A stretch of 64,000 nt of DNA from Azospirillum lipoferum (GTDB lineage: Bacteria; Pseudomonadota; Alphaproteobacteria; Azospirillales; Azospirillaceae). Position numbers and translations under genes: made by a program. Positions within the stretch are counted from its first letter, which is position 1, and every line of letters begins with the position of its first letter. Below, in pieces: positions 18,620-26,953 of this stretch. Below the pieces are notes generated by a model. It searched no databases. It had not been told where the DNA came from and worked only from the letters and a program-made list of their open reading frames with translations. The stretch covers positions 310,001 through 374,000 of the forward strand of contig NZ_JALJXJ010000009.1 in NCBI RefSeq assembly GCF_024170005.1, in the 5' to 3' direction.

Positions 18620-19639
18620 ATGCAGGAAATTGCGGAAGGAAGCCTGCTGACCCTGATCTGGGTCGGGATCGTCGGCTTCGCGGTGTTCATGTATGTGCTG
18701 ATGGACGGCTTCGACCTCGGCATCGGCATCCTCTATCCCTTCGCCCCGACGGAGGAGGACCGCGACACCATGATGAACACGGTGGCGCCGGTCTGGGACT
18801 TCAACGAGACTTGGCTGGTGCTGGGTGGGGCGGGGCTGTTCGCCGCCTTTCCCATCGCCTATGCCGTGGTCCTGCCGGCGATGTATCTGCCGCTGCTGGT
18901 CATGCTGATCGCCCTGATCTTCCGCGGCGTCGCCTTCGAATTCCGCTTCAAGGCGCGGGCGGGCCGTCCCTGGTGGAACCGCTCCTTCTTCCTCGGCTCG
19001 CTGCTGGCGACCTTCGCGCAGGGGGTGGTGCTGGGCTCCTTCATCCAGGGTATCCCGGTGTACGAGAGGCAGTTCATCGGCGGCATGCTGCACTGGCTGT
19101 CGCCCTTCAGCCTGTTCTGCGGGGTGGCTCTGGTGGTCGGCTATGCTCTGCTGGGGGCGACGTGGCTGATCTGGCGGACCATCGGACCGTTGCAGGACTG
19201 GTGCTTCCGCATGGCGCGGCGGCTGATGCTGGTGGTGCTGGCCGGGGTTGCGGCGGTCAGCCTGTGGACGCCCTTCCTGCTGCCGCAGATCGCCGAGCGC
19301 TGGTTCTCCCTGCCCAACCTGATCTTCCTGTCGCCGGTGCCCATCGTCACCGCCGTGCTGGCCTTCGCCCTGTGGCGGGCCATCGACAACAGCCGGGAGG
19401 TGGCGCCCTTCGTGCTGTCGATGGCGCTGTTCGCCCTTTCCTATCTCGGCCTCGCCATCAGCCTGTGGCCGCACCTGATCCCGCCCGGCGTCACCGTGTG
19501 GGAAGCGGCGGCGCCGCCCAAGACCCAGGTGTTCCTGCTGGTCGGCATGGCCTTCCTGATCCCGGCGATCCTGGGCTACACCGCCTATTCCTACTGGATC
19601 TTCCGCGGAAAGGTGACGGGCGCCTTCGGTTACCATTGA
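18620..19639 (+). CDS. cydB: cytochrome bd-type quinol oxidase subunit II
   Basis: The 339-residue, eight-helix subunit II starts five bases after cydA. The N-terminal helix has the family block MDGFDLGIGILYPF, followed by NTVAPVWDFNETWLVLGGAG. The protein supports subunit I and binds a quinone structurally. The stop is followed by GGCGCCC/GGGCGCC with a loop rich in A, a weak hairpin. With cydA it forms a two-gene unit for respiration at low oxygen or with cyanide present. Confidence 0.95.
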   Translation: MQEIAEGSLLTLIWVGIVGFAVFMYVLMDGFDLGIGILYPFAPTEEDRDTMMNTVAPVWDFNETWLVLGGAGLFAAFPIAYAVVLPAMYLPLLVMLIALIFRGVAFEFRFKARAGRPWWNRSFFLGSLLATFAQGVVLGSFIQGIPVYERQFIGGMLHWLSPFSLFCGVALVVGYALLGATWLIWRTIGPLQDWCFRMARRLMLVVLAGVAAVSLWTPFLLPQIAERWFSLPNLIFLSPVPIVTAVLAFALWRAIDNSREVAPFVLSMALFALSYLGLAISLWPHLIPPGVTVWEAAAPPKTQVFLLVGMAFLIPAILGYTAYSYWIFRGKVTGAFGYH

Positions 19640-19695
19640 GCGGACGGGGCGCCCCGGCCTAAAAAGGGCGCCTTCAGACGGGAAAGGGATCCGCC

Positions 19696-20370
19696 ATGGA
19701 CATCGACATCAGCTTCGCCGAGGCCATGCTGCGCCGTGGCGCCGGCCTGCTGGAAGCCGAAGCGGGTGCGGCGGACACCGACGATCCCTTCGCCGTGCTG
19801 GCCCGTCTGCTGGCCGCCGCCGCGGCGACCGACGCGCCGCTGGTGGTGCTGAGCGAGGGCGGCAGCCACCCCGCTTTGTTCGACGAGGCCAACCGCCGGG
19901 CGGCGGAACCGCTGACCGCCCGCCTCGCCGGCCTCGCCGCCACCCGCCAGGGCGAGCGCGCCGCCATGTACGAGTTCGACGGCACCGGCCCGCTGACCGG
20001 CAACCGCATCGTCGCCGCCCTGCTGCGGCCGGAGGAGCGGTCCGACCTGCTGCATGTCTACATCGCCGTCGGTCGCCTGCGCGGCGGCGAGGCGCAGATC
20101 ACCGTGCCGCCCGCCCTGCTGCGCTTCGACGCCGCGGCGCTGGGCCAGACGTTGGGGCTGCTTGGCGATGCGGTGTCGCGCAGCCCCAACGCCGCCACCG
20201 CGGCGCTGGCCCATGCCGCCGCCATCCTGCCGATGAAGGGCCATGAGGAAGGCGGCATGCCGGCGGCGCTGCTGGACCTCTACTGGCATGCGCTGACGCT
20301 GGCGTCGGTGCGCGCCGCTGGCGGCGCTGCTGGAGGACTGGCCGGGATGACACCGGAGGGGAATGCGTAA
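19696..20370 (+). CDS. hypothetical Ala-rich cytoplasmic protein
   Basis: The 224-residue protein starts at an ATG preceded by GGAAAGGGA. It is unusually rich in Ala and Leu and has no membrane segment, signal or recognisable motif. Residues 100-135 (NRIVAALLRPEERSDLLHVY) look like an alternating strand/helix fold. It follows cydB by 56 bases in the same direction and could be co-transcribed. I cannot assign a function. Confidence 0.6.
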   Translation: MDIDISFAEAMLRRGAGLLEAEAGAADTDDPFAVLARLLAAAAATDAPLVVLSEGGSHPALFDEANRRAAEPLTARLAGLAATRQGERAAMYEFDGTGPLTGNRIVAALLRPEERSDLLHVYIAVGRLRGGEAQITVPPALLRFDAAALGQTLGLLGDAVSRSPNAATAALAHAAAILPMKGHEEGGMPAALLDLYWHALTLASVRAAGGAAGGLAGMTPEGNA

Positions 20371-20439
20371 ATGCGTTGAGAGCGCCTTTCTCCCGTTTTG
20401 CACAAAATCCACCAATCAAGGAACAAAATCCCATAATCT

Positions 20440-20469
20440 CTCCGCAAATGGTCCCACCACCTTGCGGAG
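20440..20469 (+). promoter_or_regulatory. leader hairpin that pairs over the ribosome site of the next gene
   Basis: CTCCGCAA (20440-20447) is perfectly complementary to TTGCGGAG (20462-20469) across a 14-base loop. The 3' arm contains the GGAG ribosome site of the gene starting at 20477. Folding would hide that site, so translation could depend on a factor or temperature that opens it. Confidence 0.5.
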
Positions 20470-20476
20470 CGACGCC

Positions 20477-21178
20477 ATGCCCCTCGACAGCCGTACCTTC
20501 CAGAACGACTACTTCCCCCTCTGGGCCGAAGAGCCTCCGGTGCCGTCCGAAGGCTCGCTAGTTCCCGGATCGCAGTTCCATGAGGAGCAATGGATCATGG
20601 CCGCCGGCATGCTGGCCCGCGGCAGCAGCTTCCTCTATGTCGCCCGCGCCATGGGATGCAGCCGGACGACTCTCTGGCGGGCCTATTACGGATCCAAGGA
20701 TTTTCGTCACAGGGTCTGGTGGGAAAGGCAGGCGCTGAACCGCGAGGCCGACCTGCGCCTGTCCTCTCTGCGCAGTCTGGTCGTCGAACAGATCGAACGG
20801 CTGGTCTCCTCCGGCGATCCGTCGACCGTGCGCTGGCTGGCCGAACGGCTCGGCCTTCTCGACGGGCTAGGCGTTCACCCGGCTCAACGACCGGCGCAAC
20901 AGCCGCAAACCCGGCAGCCGGCCGACTCCGTTTCTCCGCAGCCGTCGGAAGACCCGTCCGCCGAAGTCGTCCCAGAACTCGACGATGACAGCATCCCCGG
21001 CGCCTTCCGCGAACGCACCCCGCCCAACCCGCGCGCCGTCGCCGCCATCCTCGCCCGCCCGGAATCGGAGGGGCCGAAGGGTGTTTACCCCTTTACCTTC
21101 AACCCCGACGATCCCTATCCCAATCTCGGCTCGGCGCTGGAACGGCAGGGCGGGAAGGGCGCCTTCGGCAAGCGGTAA
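20477..21178 (+). CDS. helix-turn-helix protein, phage terminase-small-subunit-like
   Basis: The 233-residue protein has a homeodomain-like helix-turn-helix at about 40-60 (GSSFLYVARAMGCSRTTLWRAY), then a helical region (WWERQALNREADLRLSSLRS). A long Pro/Gln/Asp-rich, probably disordered tail follows. The arrangement resembles small terminase or resolvase-type HTH proteins, but no phage genes are near. I chose the ATG at 20477, which has GGAG eight bases upstream; an in-frame ATG at 20363 overlaps the previous gene. It may be a domesticated DNA-binding protein. Confidence 0.6.
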   Translation: MPLDSRTFQNDYFPLWAEEPPVPSEGSLVPGSQFHEEQWIMAAGMLARGSSFLYVARAMGCSRTTLWRAYYGSKDFRHRVWWERQALNREADLRLSSLRSLVVEQIERLVSSGDPSTVRWLAERLGLLDGLGVHPAQRPAQQPQTRQPADSVSPQPSEDPSAEVVPELDDDSIPGAFRERTPPNPRAVAAILARPESEGPKGVYPFTFNPDDPYPNLGSALERQGGKGAFGKR

Positions 21179-21210
21179 GGCGGGCGGGCTGTCAAATGGA
21201 CCGGCGGCCA

Positions 21211-21252
21211 GGATGGAACATCCGCCGGAAACCGTTCCACGCTGTTCCATCC
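21211..21252. promoter_or_regulatory. 10-bp inverted repeat ahead of xdhA
   Basis: GGATGGAACA (21211-21220) and TGTTCCATCC (21243-21252) form perfect arms around 22 bases. A third TTCCA-type half (CGTTCCACG) lies in the loop. The site is 33 bases after the HTH gene and about 155 bases ahead of xdhA. It could be an operator for xdh or a transcript 3' end; no T-run follows. Confidence 0.45.
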
Positions 21253-21408
21253 CCCGCCGGATGCGGTTGGCATCGTCGCCAAGGAGGCCCGCGCAACGCC
21301 GCTCTTTTGCAAATCGTTTGAAACTCTTTCCCCCGCTGCCGATCTGGTGACAGAGTCAACGTCAGTGAAATACTGCGTCATATCGTCCCCAGTTCATCGG
21401 GAGCAGCC

Positions 21409-22893
21409 ATGCGCCAGCGCCTCCGCTTCTATCTCGGCGACGAGCTTCGGGAGATCGACGCGGTCGACCCGACCCTGACGGTGCTCGACTGGCTGCGGCT
21501 GTCGGAACGGCGGGTCGGCACCAAGGAAGGGTGTGCGGAGGGCGATTGCGGCGCCTGCACCGTGGTGGTCGGACGGCTGGACGGCGACACCCTGCGCTAC
21601 GAGGCGGTGAACGCCTGCATCCGCTTCCTCGCCACGCTGGACGGCTGCCGCCTGCTGACGGTGGAGCATCTGAAGGGACCGGACGGCGCGCTGCACCCGG
21701 TGCAGCAGGCGATGGTCGATTGCCACGGCTCGCAGTGCGGCTTCTGCACGCCGGGCTTCGTCATGTCGCTGCTGGCGCTCTACCTGAACGAGGAGCGGCC
21801 GGACGGGCAGAGGATCGACGATGCCTTGGCCGGAAACCTGTGCCGCTGCACCGGCTACGAGCCGATCGTCCAGGCCGCCCATGCCATGTACGACATCGGC
21901 GGCCAGGGCGGTGACCGGACGGGCGATCGCTTCGCCGACCGCGCCGCCATGGCGGAAAAACTGAAGGCCCTGCGCGACGAGGAGATCCTCAGCGTCGGCG
22001 CCGCTGGACGCCGCTTCCTGGCCCCTGCCACCGTGCCGCAGCTGGCGCAGCTTCTGCTCGACAATCCCGGCGCCACCCTCGTGGCGGGGGCGACCGATGT
22101 CGGATTGTGGGTGACCAAGTTCCAGCGCGTGCTGGCGACCGTCCTCTACACCGGCCGTGTCCGCGCCCTGCGGCGGATCGAGGATCGCGGCGACGCGCTG
22201 GTGATCGGCGCCGGCGTCACCTACAGCGACGCGGGCGAGCGGATCGCCGCACTCTACCCCGATTTCGGCGAGCTGATCCGCCGCATCGGCGCGGAGCAGG
22301 TGCGCAACATGGGGACCATCGGCGGCAACATCGCCAACGGTTCCCCCATCGGCGACACGCCGCCGGCCCTGATCGCCTGCAGCGCCACCCTGCGGCTGCG
22401 GCGCGGCGACGAGACGCGCGAGCTGCCGCTGGAGGACTTCTTCCTCGAATACGGCAGGCAGGATCGCCGCGAGGGTGAATTCGTCGAGGCGGTGGTGCTG
22501 CCCAAACCGGCGGCGGGCGAGCGGTTCCGTGCCTACAAGATCGCCAAGCGCTTCGACCAGGACATCTCCGCCGTCTGCGGCGCCTTCCGCCTGACGCTCG
22601 ACGGCGACGGCCGCGTCGCCGACATCCGCGTCGCCTTCGGCGGCATGGCCGGCACGCCGAAACGGGCCGCCGGAGCCGAGGCCGTGCTGCTGGGCCGTCC
22701 CTGGACCGAGGAAAGCGTCCGCCGGGGAATGGAAGCGCTGGCGGGAGACTACACGCCGCTGTCGGACTGGCGGGCCAGCGCCGGCTACCGCTCCACGGTG
22801 GCCGCGAATTTGCTGATGAAGCTGTATGTCGAGACCAGCGACCCGGCGGCGGAGACCCGTCTGGTCGGCGACCGGAGGCTTGCTCATGCCTGA
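21409..22893 (+). CDS. xdhA: xanthine dehydrogenase small subunit (Fe-S and FAD)
   Basis: Together with XdhB this forms the cytoplasmic enzyme that oxidises hypoxanthine and xanthine to urate. The first 170 residues carry both [2Fe-2S] clusters: the plant-type cluster (CAEGDCGACT, then NACIRFL) and the helical cluster (CGFCTPG, then CRCTGYEPI). Residues 180-480 form the FAD domain (NPGATLVAGATDVGLWVTKF; GTIGGNIANGSPIGD). At 494 residues it has the bacterial XdhA size. Its last eight bases overlap the start of xdhB, so the two are translationally coupled. Confidence 0.95.
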   Translation: MRQRLRFYLGDELREIDAVDPTLTVLDWLRLSERRVGTKEGCAEGDCGACTVVVGRLDGDTLRYEAVNACIRFLATLDGCRLLTVEHLKGPDGALHPVQQAMVDCHGSQCGFCTPGFVMSLLALYLNEERPDGQRIDDALAGNLCRCTGYEPIVQAAHAMYDIGGQGGDRTGDRFADRAAMAEKLKALRDEEILSVGAAGRRFLAPATVPQLAQLLLDNPGATLVAGATDVGLWVTKFQRVLATVLYTGRVRALRRIEDRGDALVIGAGVTYSDAGERIAALYPDFGELIRRIGAEQVRNMGTIGGNIANGSPIGDTPPALIACSATLRLRRGDETRELPLEDFFLEYGRQDRREGEFVEAVVLPKPAAGERFRAYKIAKRFDQDISAVCGAFRLTLDGDGRVADIRVAFGGMAGTPKRAAGAEAVLLGRPWTEESVRRGMEALAGDYTPLSDWRASAGYRSTVAANLLMKLYVETSDPAAETRLVGDRRLAHA

Positions 22894-25309
22894 TGCACTG
22901 GGGCCTGACGTGACGACCCCCATCGCTCCAGCCCCCGCCCCGGACCGCATCGAGGGCGCCGTCCATGACTCCCGCCGGCACGAGAGCGCCCACAAGCATG
23001 TCAGCGGCGAGGCGGTCTATGTCGACGACATCGCCGAGCCGGCCGGCTTGCTGCATGTCTATCTCGGCCTCAGCAGCCGGGCGCATGCCCGCATCCGCTC
23101 CATCGACCTGTCGCCGGTCCGCCAGGCGCCCGGCGTGGTGGGGGTCTTCACCGCCGACGATGTGCCAGGGGTGAACGACATCGGCTGCATGGCCAAGCAT
23201 GACGAGCCGCTGTTCGCCTCGACCCTGGTCCAGCATGTCGGCCAGCCGATCTTCGCCGTCGCCGCCGAAACCCGCGATCAGGCCCGCCGCGCCGCCCGGC
23301 TGGCGGTGATCGAGTATGAGGATCTGCCGGCCGTCCTGACCATCGCCGCCGCCCGCGATGGCGAGCGGACCCTGGTCACCGCGCCGATGACGCTGCAGGT
23401 CGGCGATGCCGGCGCGGCGCTGGCTGCCGCACCGCACCGCGTGGAGGGCCGGCTTGCCATCGGCGGGCAGGAGCATTTCTACCTGGAAAGCCAGATCGCC
23501 ATGGCGGTGCCGGGCGAGGATGGCGAGCTGCTGATCCATGTCTCCACCCAGCACCCGACGGAGGTCCAGCACATTGTCGCCCATGTGCTGGACCTGCCCG
23601 GCGCCGCGGTGACGGTCGAGGTGCGCCGCATGGGCGGCGGCTTCGGCGGCAAGGAGACGCAGTCGAACCTGTTCGCCGCCTGCACCGCGCTGGTCGCCAG
23701 ACGCACCGGCCGCGCCGCCAAGCTGCGCCCCGACCGCGACGACGATTTCCAGATCACCGGCAAGCGCCATGATTTCGAGATCGACTATCGCGTCGGCTTC
23801 GACGGCAGCGGGCTGATCCAGGGCGTCGAGATGCTGTTCGCGGCGCGCGCCGGCTATGCCGCCGACCTGTCCGGTCCGGTGACCGACCGCGCGCTGTTCC
23901 ATGCCGACAACGGCTATTTCTATCCGGCGGCGCGGCTGGAATCGCTGCCGCTGAAGACCAACACGGTATCCAACACCGCCTTCCGCGGCTTCGGCGGCCC
24001 GCAGGGCATGGTGGCGGCGGAGCGGGTTATCGATGAGATCGCCTTCGCACTGGGCAAGGACCCGCTGGAGGTCCGCAAGCGGAACTTCTACGGGAGCGAT
24101 CCCGAGACGGACGGCCGCAACCTGACGCCCTACCACCAGACCGTCACCGACAACATCCTGCCGGAACTGGTGGCGCAGCTGGAGGAGACGTCCGGCTATT
24201 GGCAGCGCCGGGAGGACATCCGCGCCTTCAACGCCACAAGCCGCATCCTGCGCAAGGGGCTGGCGCTGACGCCGGTGAAGTTCGGCATCTCCTTCACCGC
24301 CACCCATTACAACCAGGCCGGCGCCCTGGTCCATGTCTACACCGACGGCAGCATCCAGCTGAACCATGGCGGCACCGAGATGGGGCAGGGGCTCCACACC
24401 AAGGTCGCCCAGGTGGTGGCGGAGGAGTTCCAGGTCGACATCTCCACCATCCGCCCGACCGCCACCAACACCGGCAAGGTGCCCAACACCTCGGCCACCG
24501 CGGCGTCGTCGGGGGCCGACCTGAACGGCAAGGCGGCGCAGGCGGCGGCCCGCACCATCAAAGAGCGGCTGGTGGCCTTCGCGGCGGAGAACTGGAACGT
24601 GGCACCCGACGCGGTGCGGTTCGAGCGCAACCGGGTGCTGGTCGGCGACCGCGAGATGAGCTTCGCCGATCTGGTGCGCGCCGCCTATATGGCGCGGGTG
24701 CAGCTGTCGGCCACCGGCTTCTACAAGACGCCGAAGATCCATTGGGACCGCGCCGCCGGGCGCGGCACGCCCTTCTATTATTTCGCCTATGGTGCGGCCT
24801 GTGCCGAGGTGACGGTGGACACGCTGACCGGCGAATATGTCGTCGACCGGGTGGACATCCTGCATGATTGCGGCCGGTCGCTGAACCCAGCCATCGACAA
24901 GGGGCAGATCGAGGGCGGCTTCGTCCAGGGCATGGGCTGGCTGACCATGGAGGAGCTGTGGTGGGATGCCCAGGGCCGCCTGCGCACCCACGCCCCCAGC
25001 ACCTACAAGATCCCGGCCTGTTCGGACCGTCCGCGCATCTTCAACGTGGCGCTGCTGGAGAATGCGCCGAACCGCGAGGACAGCATCTTCCGCTCCAAGG
25101 CGGTGGGCGAGCCGCCCTTCATGCTGGGCATGTCGGTCTTCCACGCCCTGTCCGACGCGGTGGCGAGCGTCGCCGGGCACCGGGTCTGTCCGAGGCTGGA
25201 CGCGCCGGCGACGCCGGAGCGGGTGCTGGCCTGTATGACGGCGTTGCGGGAGCGTGATGGGTGCGAGCGTGAGGGGCGGGAGCGGGTGGCGGCGTCTCCC
25301 CAACCATGA
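22886..25309 (+). CDS. xdhB: xanthine dehydrogenase molybdopterin-binding subunit
   Basis: The 807-residue subunit holds the molybdenum cofactor and the purine site. Recognisable blocks are GEAVYVDDI near 41, the molybdopterin loop RRMGGGFGGKETQ near 250, the substrate loop FRGFGGPQG near 370 and the catalytic C-terminal Glu in AVGEPPFMLG near 740. The ATG at 22886 has CGGAGG just upstream and overlaps the end of xdhA by eight bases. Its stop overlaps the xdhC start (ATGA). All three genes thus form one tightly coupled operon for purine catabolism. Confidence 0.95.
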   Translation: MPDALGPDVTTPIAPAPAPDRIEGAVHDSRRHESAHKHVSGEAVYVDDIAEPAGLLHVYLGLSSRAHARIRSIDLSPVRQAPGVVGVFTADDVPGVNDIGCMAKHDEPLFASTLVQHVGQPIFAVAAETRDQARRAARLAVIEYEDLPAVLTIAAARDGERTLVTAPMTLQVGDAGAALAAAPHRVEGRLAIGGQEHFYLESQIAMAVPGEDGELLIHVSTQHPTEVQHIVAHVLDLPGAAVTVEVRRMGGGFGGKETQSNLFAACTALVARRTGRAAKLRPDRDDDFQITGKRHDFEIDYRVGFDGSGLIQGVEMLFAARAGYAADLSGPVTDRALFHADNGYFYPAARLESLPLKTNTVSNTAFRGFGGPQGMVAAERVIDEIAFALGKDPLEVRKRNFYGSDPETDGRNLTPYHQTVTDNILPELVAQLEETSGYWQRREDIRAFNATSRILRKGLALTPVKFGISFTATHYNQAGALVHVYTDGSIQLNHGGTEMGQGLHTKVAQVVAEEFQVDISTIRPTATNTGKVPNTSATAASSGADLNGKAAQAAARTIKERLVAFAAENWNVAPDAVRFERNRVLVGDREMSFADLVRAAYMARVQLSATGFYKTPKIHWDRAAGRGTPFYYFAYGAACAEVTVDTLTGEYVVDRVDILHDCGRSLNPAIDKGQIEGGFVQGMGWLTMEELWWDAQGRLRTHAPSTYKIPACSDRPRIFNVALLENAPNREDSIFRSKAVGEPPFMLGMSVFHALSDAVASVAGHRVCPRLDAPATPERVLACMTALRERDGCEREGRERVAASPQP

Positions 25310-26163
25310 CCCCGCTTTCCACCACCCTCTCCGACTGGCTGCTTCAAGACCGGCCGGCCATCCTCGTCACCGTCGCCGAGGCGCGCGGCTCCACCCCGCG
25401 GGAGGAGGGCGCCGGCATGCTGGTAGGCCGGGAGGCCTGCGCCGGCACCGTCGGCGGCGGCCGGCTGGAATGGACCGCCATCGCCACCGCAAGGCGGATG
25501 CTGGAGGACGGCAGTGCCGCCGGGACGCTCGACTTGGCCCTGGGACCGGCGACCGGGCAGTGCTGCGGCGGGCATGTCGTGCTGCGGCTGGAGCGGGCCG
25601 ATCCTGGCACCCTCGCTGCCTTGGAGGAGCGCGAACGCCGGGCGCGCGATGCCCGTCCCACCCTGCTGCTGTTCGGTGCCGGCCATGTCGGACGCGCGAT
25701 GGCGGCGGCCTTCGCCCCGCTGCCGCTACGCCTTCTGTGGATCGACGGCCGCGCGCAGGAGTTTCCCGAAACGATCCCGGCCGGGGTGGAGCGCATCCTG
25801 ACCGACAGCCTGCTCGACCCGCTGGCGGCAGCACCCGCCGGGGCCGGCTATCTGGTGCTGACCCACAGCCATGCCCTGGACTTCGAAATCGCCGAGGCGG
25901 CTCTGCGCCGCGGCGATGCCGCCTATGTCGGCATGATCGGCTCGGCGACCAAGCGGGCGAAGTTCGAGCGCTGGTTCCGGGCGCGCGGGCGGGAGGTGAA
26001 CGCGCTGGCGGGGCTGACCTGCCCCATCGGTGCCGCCCTGACCGGCGACAAGCGGCCGGAGGTGATCGCGGCCCTGGTGGCGGCGGAACTGCTGGTGGCG
26101 TTCGCGCGTCCTCTCACCCCATCGCCTCGGCCCCCGACACCAGCTCGATCAGTTCATTCGTGA
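25306..26163 (+). CDS. xdhC: xanthine dehydrogenase accessory protein (molybdenum cofactor chaperone)
   Basis: XdhC binds sulfurated molybdenum cofactor and inserts it into XdhB. The protein has the XdhC N-terminal motif (ARGSTPREEGAGMLV), the Cys pair GQCCGGHV and a Rossmann-type C-terminal domain (LLFGAGHVGRAMA; YVGMIGSATKRAKF). It starts inside the stop of xdhB. The last 17 or so residues (LTPSPRPPTPARSVHS) are proline-rich and are encoded by the antisense of the end of atpG. The natural C-terminus probably ended near LLVAFAR, and the frame now runs into the neighbouring operon. Confidence 0.93.
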   Translation: MTPLSTTLSDWLLQDRPAILVTVAEARGSTPREEGAGMLVGREACAGTVGGGRLEWTAIATARRMLEDGSAAGTLDLALGPATGQCCGGHVVLRLERADPGTLAALEERERRARDARPTLLLFGAGHVGRAMAAAFAPLPLRLLWIDGRAQEFPETIPAGVERILTDSLLDPLAAAPAGAGYLVLTHSHALDFEIAEAALRRGDAAYVGMIGSATKRAKFERWFRARGREVNALAGLTCPIGAALTGDKRPEVIAALVAAELLVAFARPLTPSPRPPTPARSVHS

Positions 26164-26953
26164 CCTGTTCCTGGCGCAGGTGGCGCGCCGTGGCGGTCAA
26201 CTCGTCCAGCGTGGCTTCGATGTTGTGGCGAGCGGTCATCATGGTGGTCAAGCGCGCGGCATTCTCTGCGGCGAAGCTTTCCATTGCCGCGTCGGCCAGC
26301 AGGGCGAAGACATATTCGTCCACCAGCCGGGCGATCAGGTCGCGCGGCGGCATGTTGATCAGTGGCGGTGCCGGCCGGGCACCGGTCCGCGGCAGGCCGA
26401 GCGGCAGCAGCGGCCGGTGCACCAGTTCCGGCGGCGCCCCCGCGTTGGTCCGGCCATAGAGCAGCTCCACCCGGCCCAGCCGCCCCTCTGCCGCAGCGTG
26501 ATAGAGCGCGTCGGCGATGCGCCGGGCGGTGGCGGTCACGGCGTCGGTGTTGGTCGCCATCGCCGTGCTCCAGTCCGGCGGACGGCCACGCTCCTCCAGC
26601 AAAGCGGCGCCGCGCAGGCCAACCACCCACAGCGCGCAATCGTCCGGGGCGGCCAGTGCCGCATCGGCCAGCTTTTCCGCAAAGGCGCCGACGAAGCCAT
26701 GTTCCGGTGCGAACAGCACCAGCGCCGAAGGACCTTGCCCGTTGGCCGGCCACTGCAGCGGCGCGTCGTCCAGCAGCGCCGCCGCCTGGGCCAGGGCTCC
26801 GGCGATCACCTCAGCATAGGTGCTGGTGCCGGCCAGCGTGCCGAGCGCCTGTTGCAGCCGCATTGCGGCGAGGGAGCGCATGACGTCGGTCACCGCCTCC
26901 AGCTCCTGCACGCTGGCCCGCCGGGCTTCGACCTCCGTCAGCCGTTCGGTCAT
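26114..26953 (-). CDS. atpG: N-ATPase gamma subunit
   Basis: This is the last gene of the N-ATPase operon and encodes the rotor shaft that couples the membrane ring to the catalytic head. The 279-residue protein has the paired long N- and C-terminal helices of gamma: VQELEAVTDVMRSLAAMRL at the start and RLTTMMTARHNIEATLDELT near the end. It is divergent from housekeeping gamma subunits in the middle. Its ATG overlaps the atpA stop (ATGA). Its 3' end overlaps the convergent xdhC by 50 bases. Confidence 0.9.
   Translation of the reverse strand: MTERLTEVEARRASVQELEAVTDVMRSLAAMRLQQALGTLAGTSTYAEVIAGALAQAAALLDDAPLQWPANGQGPSALVLFAPEHGFVGAFAEKLADAALAAPDDCALWVVGLRGAALLEERGRPPDWSTAMATNTDAVTATARRIADALYHAAAEGRLGRVELLYGRTNAGAPPELVHRPLLPLGLPRTGARPAPPLINMPPRDLIARLVDEYVFALLADAAMESFAAENAARLTTMMTARHNIEATLDELTATARHLRQEQVTNELIELVSGAEAMG

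Noticed and set aside
22217..25303. Another open frame over 1000 codons on the minus strand across xdhA and xdhB
   Set aside because: The plus-strand frames encode every expected Fe-S, FAD and molybdopterin motif. The opposite frame has no recognisable domain.
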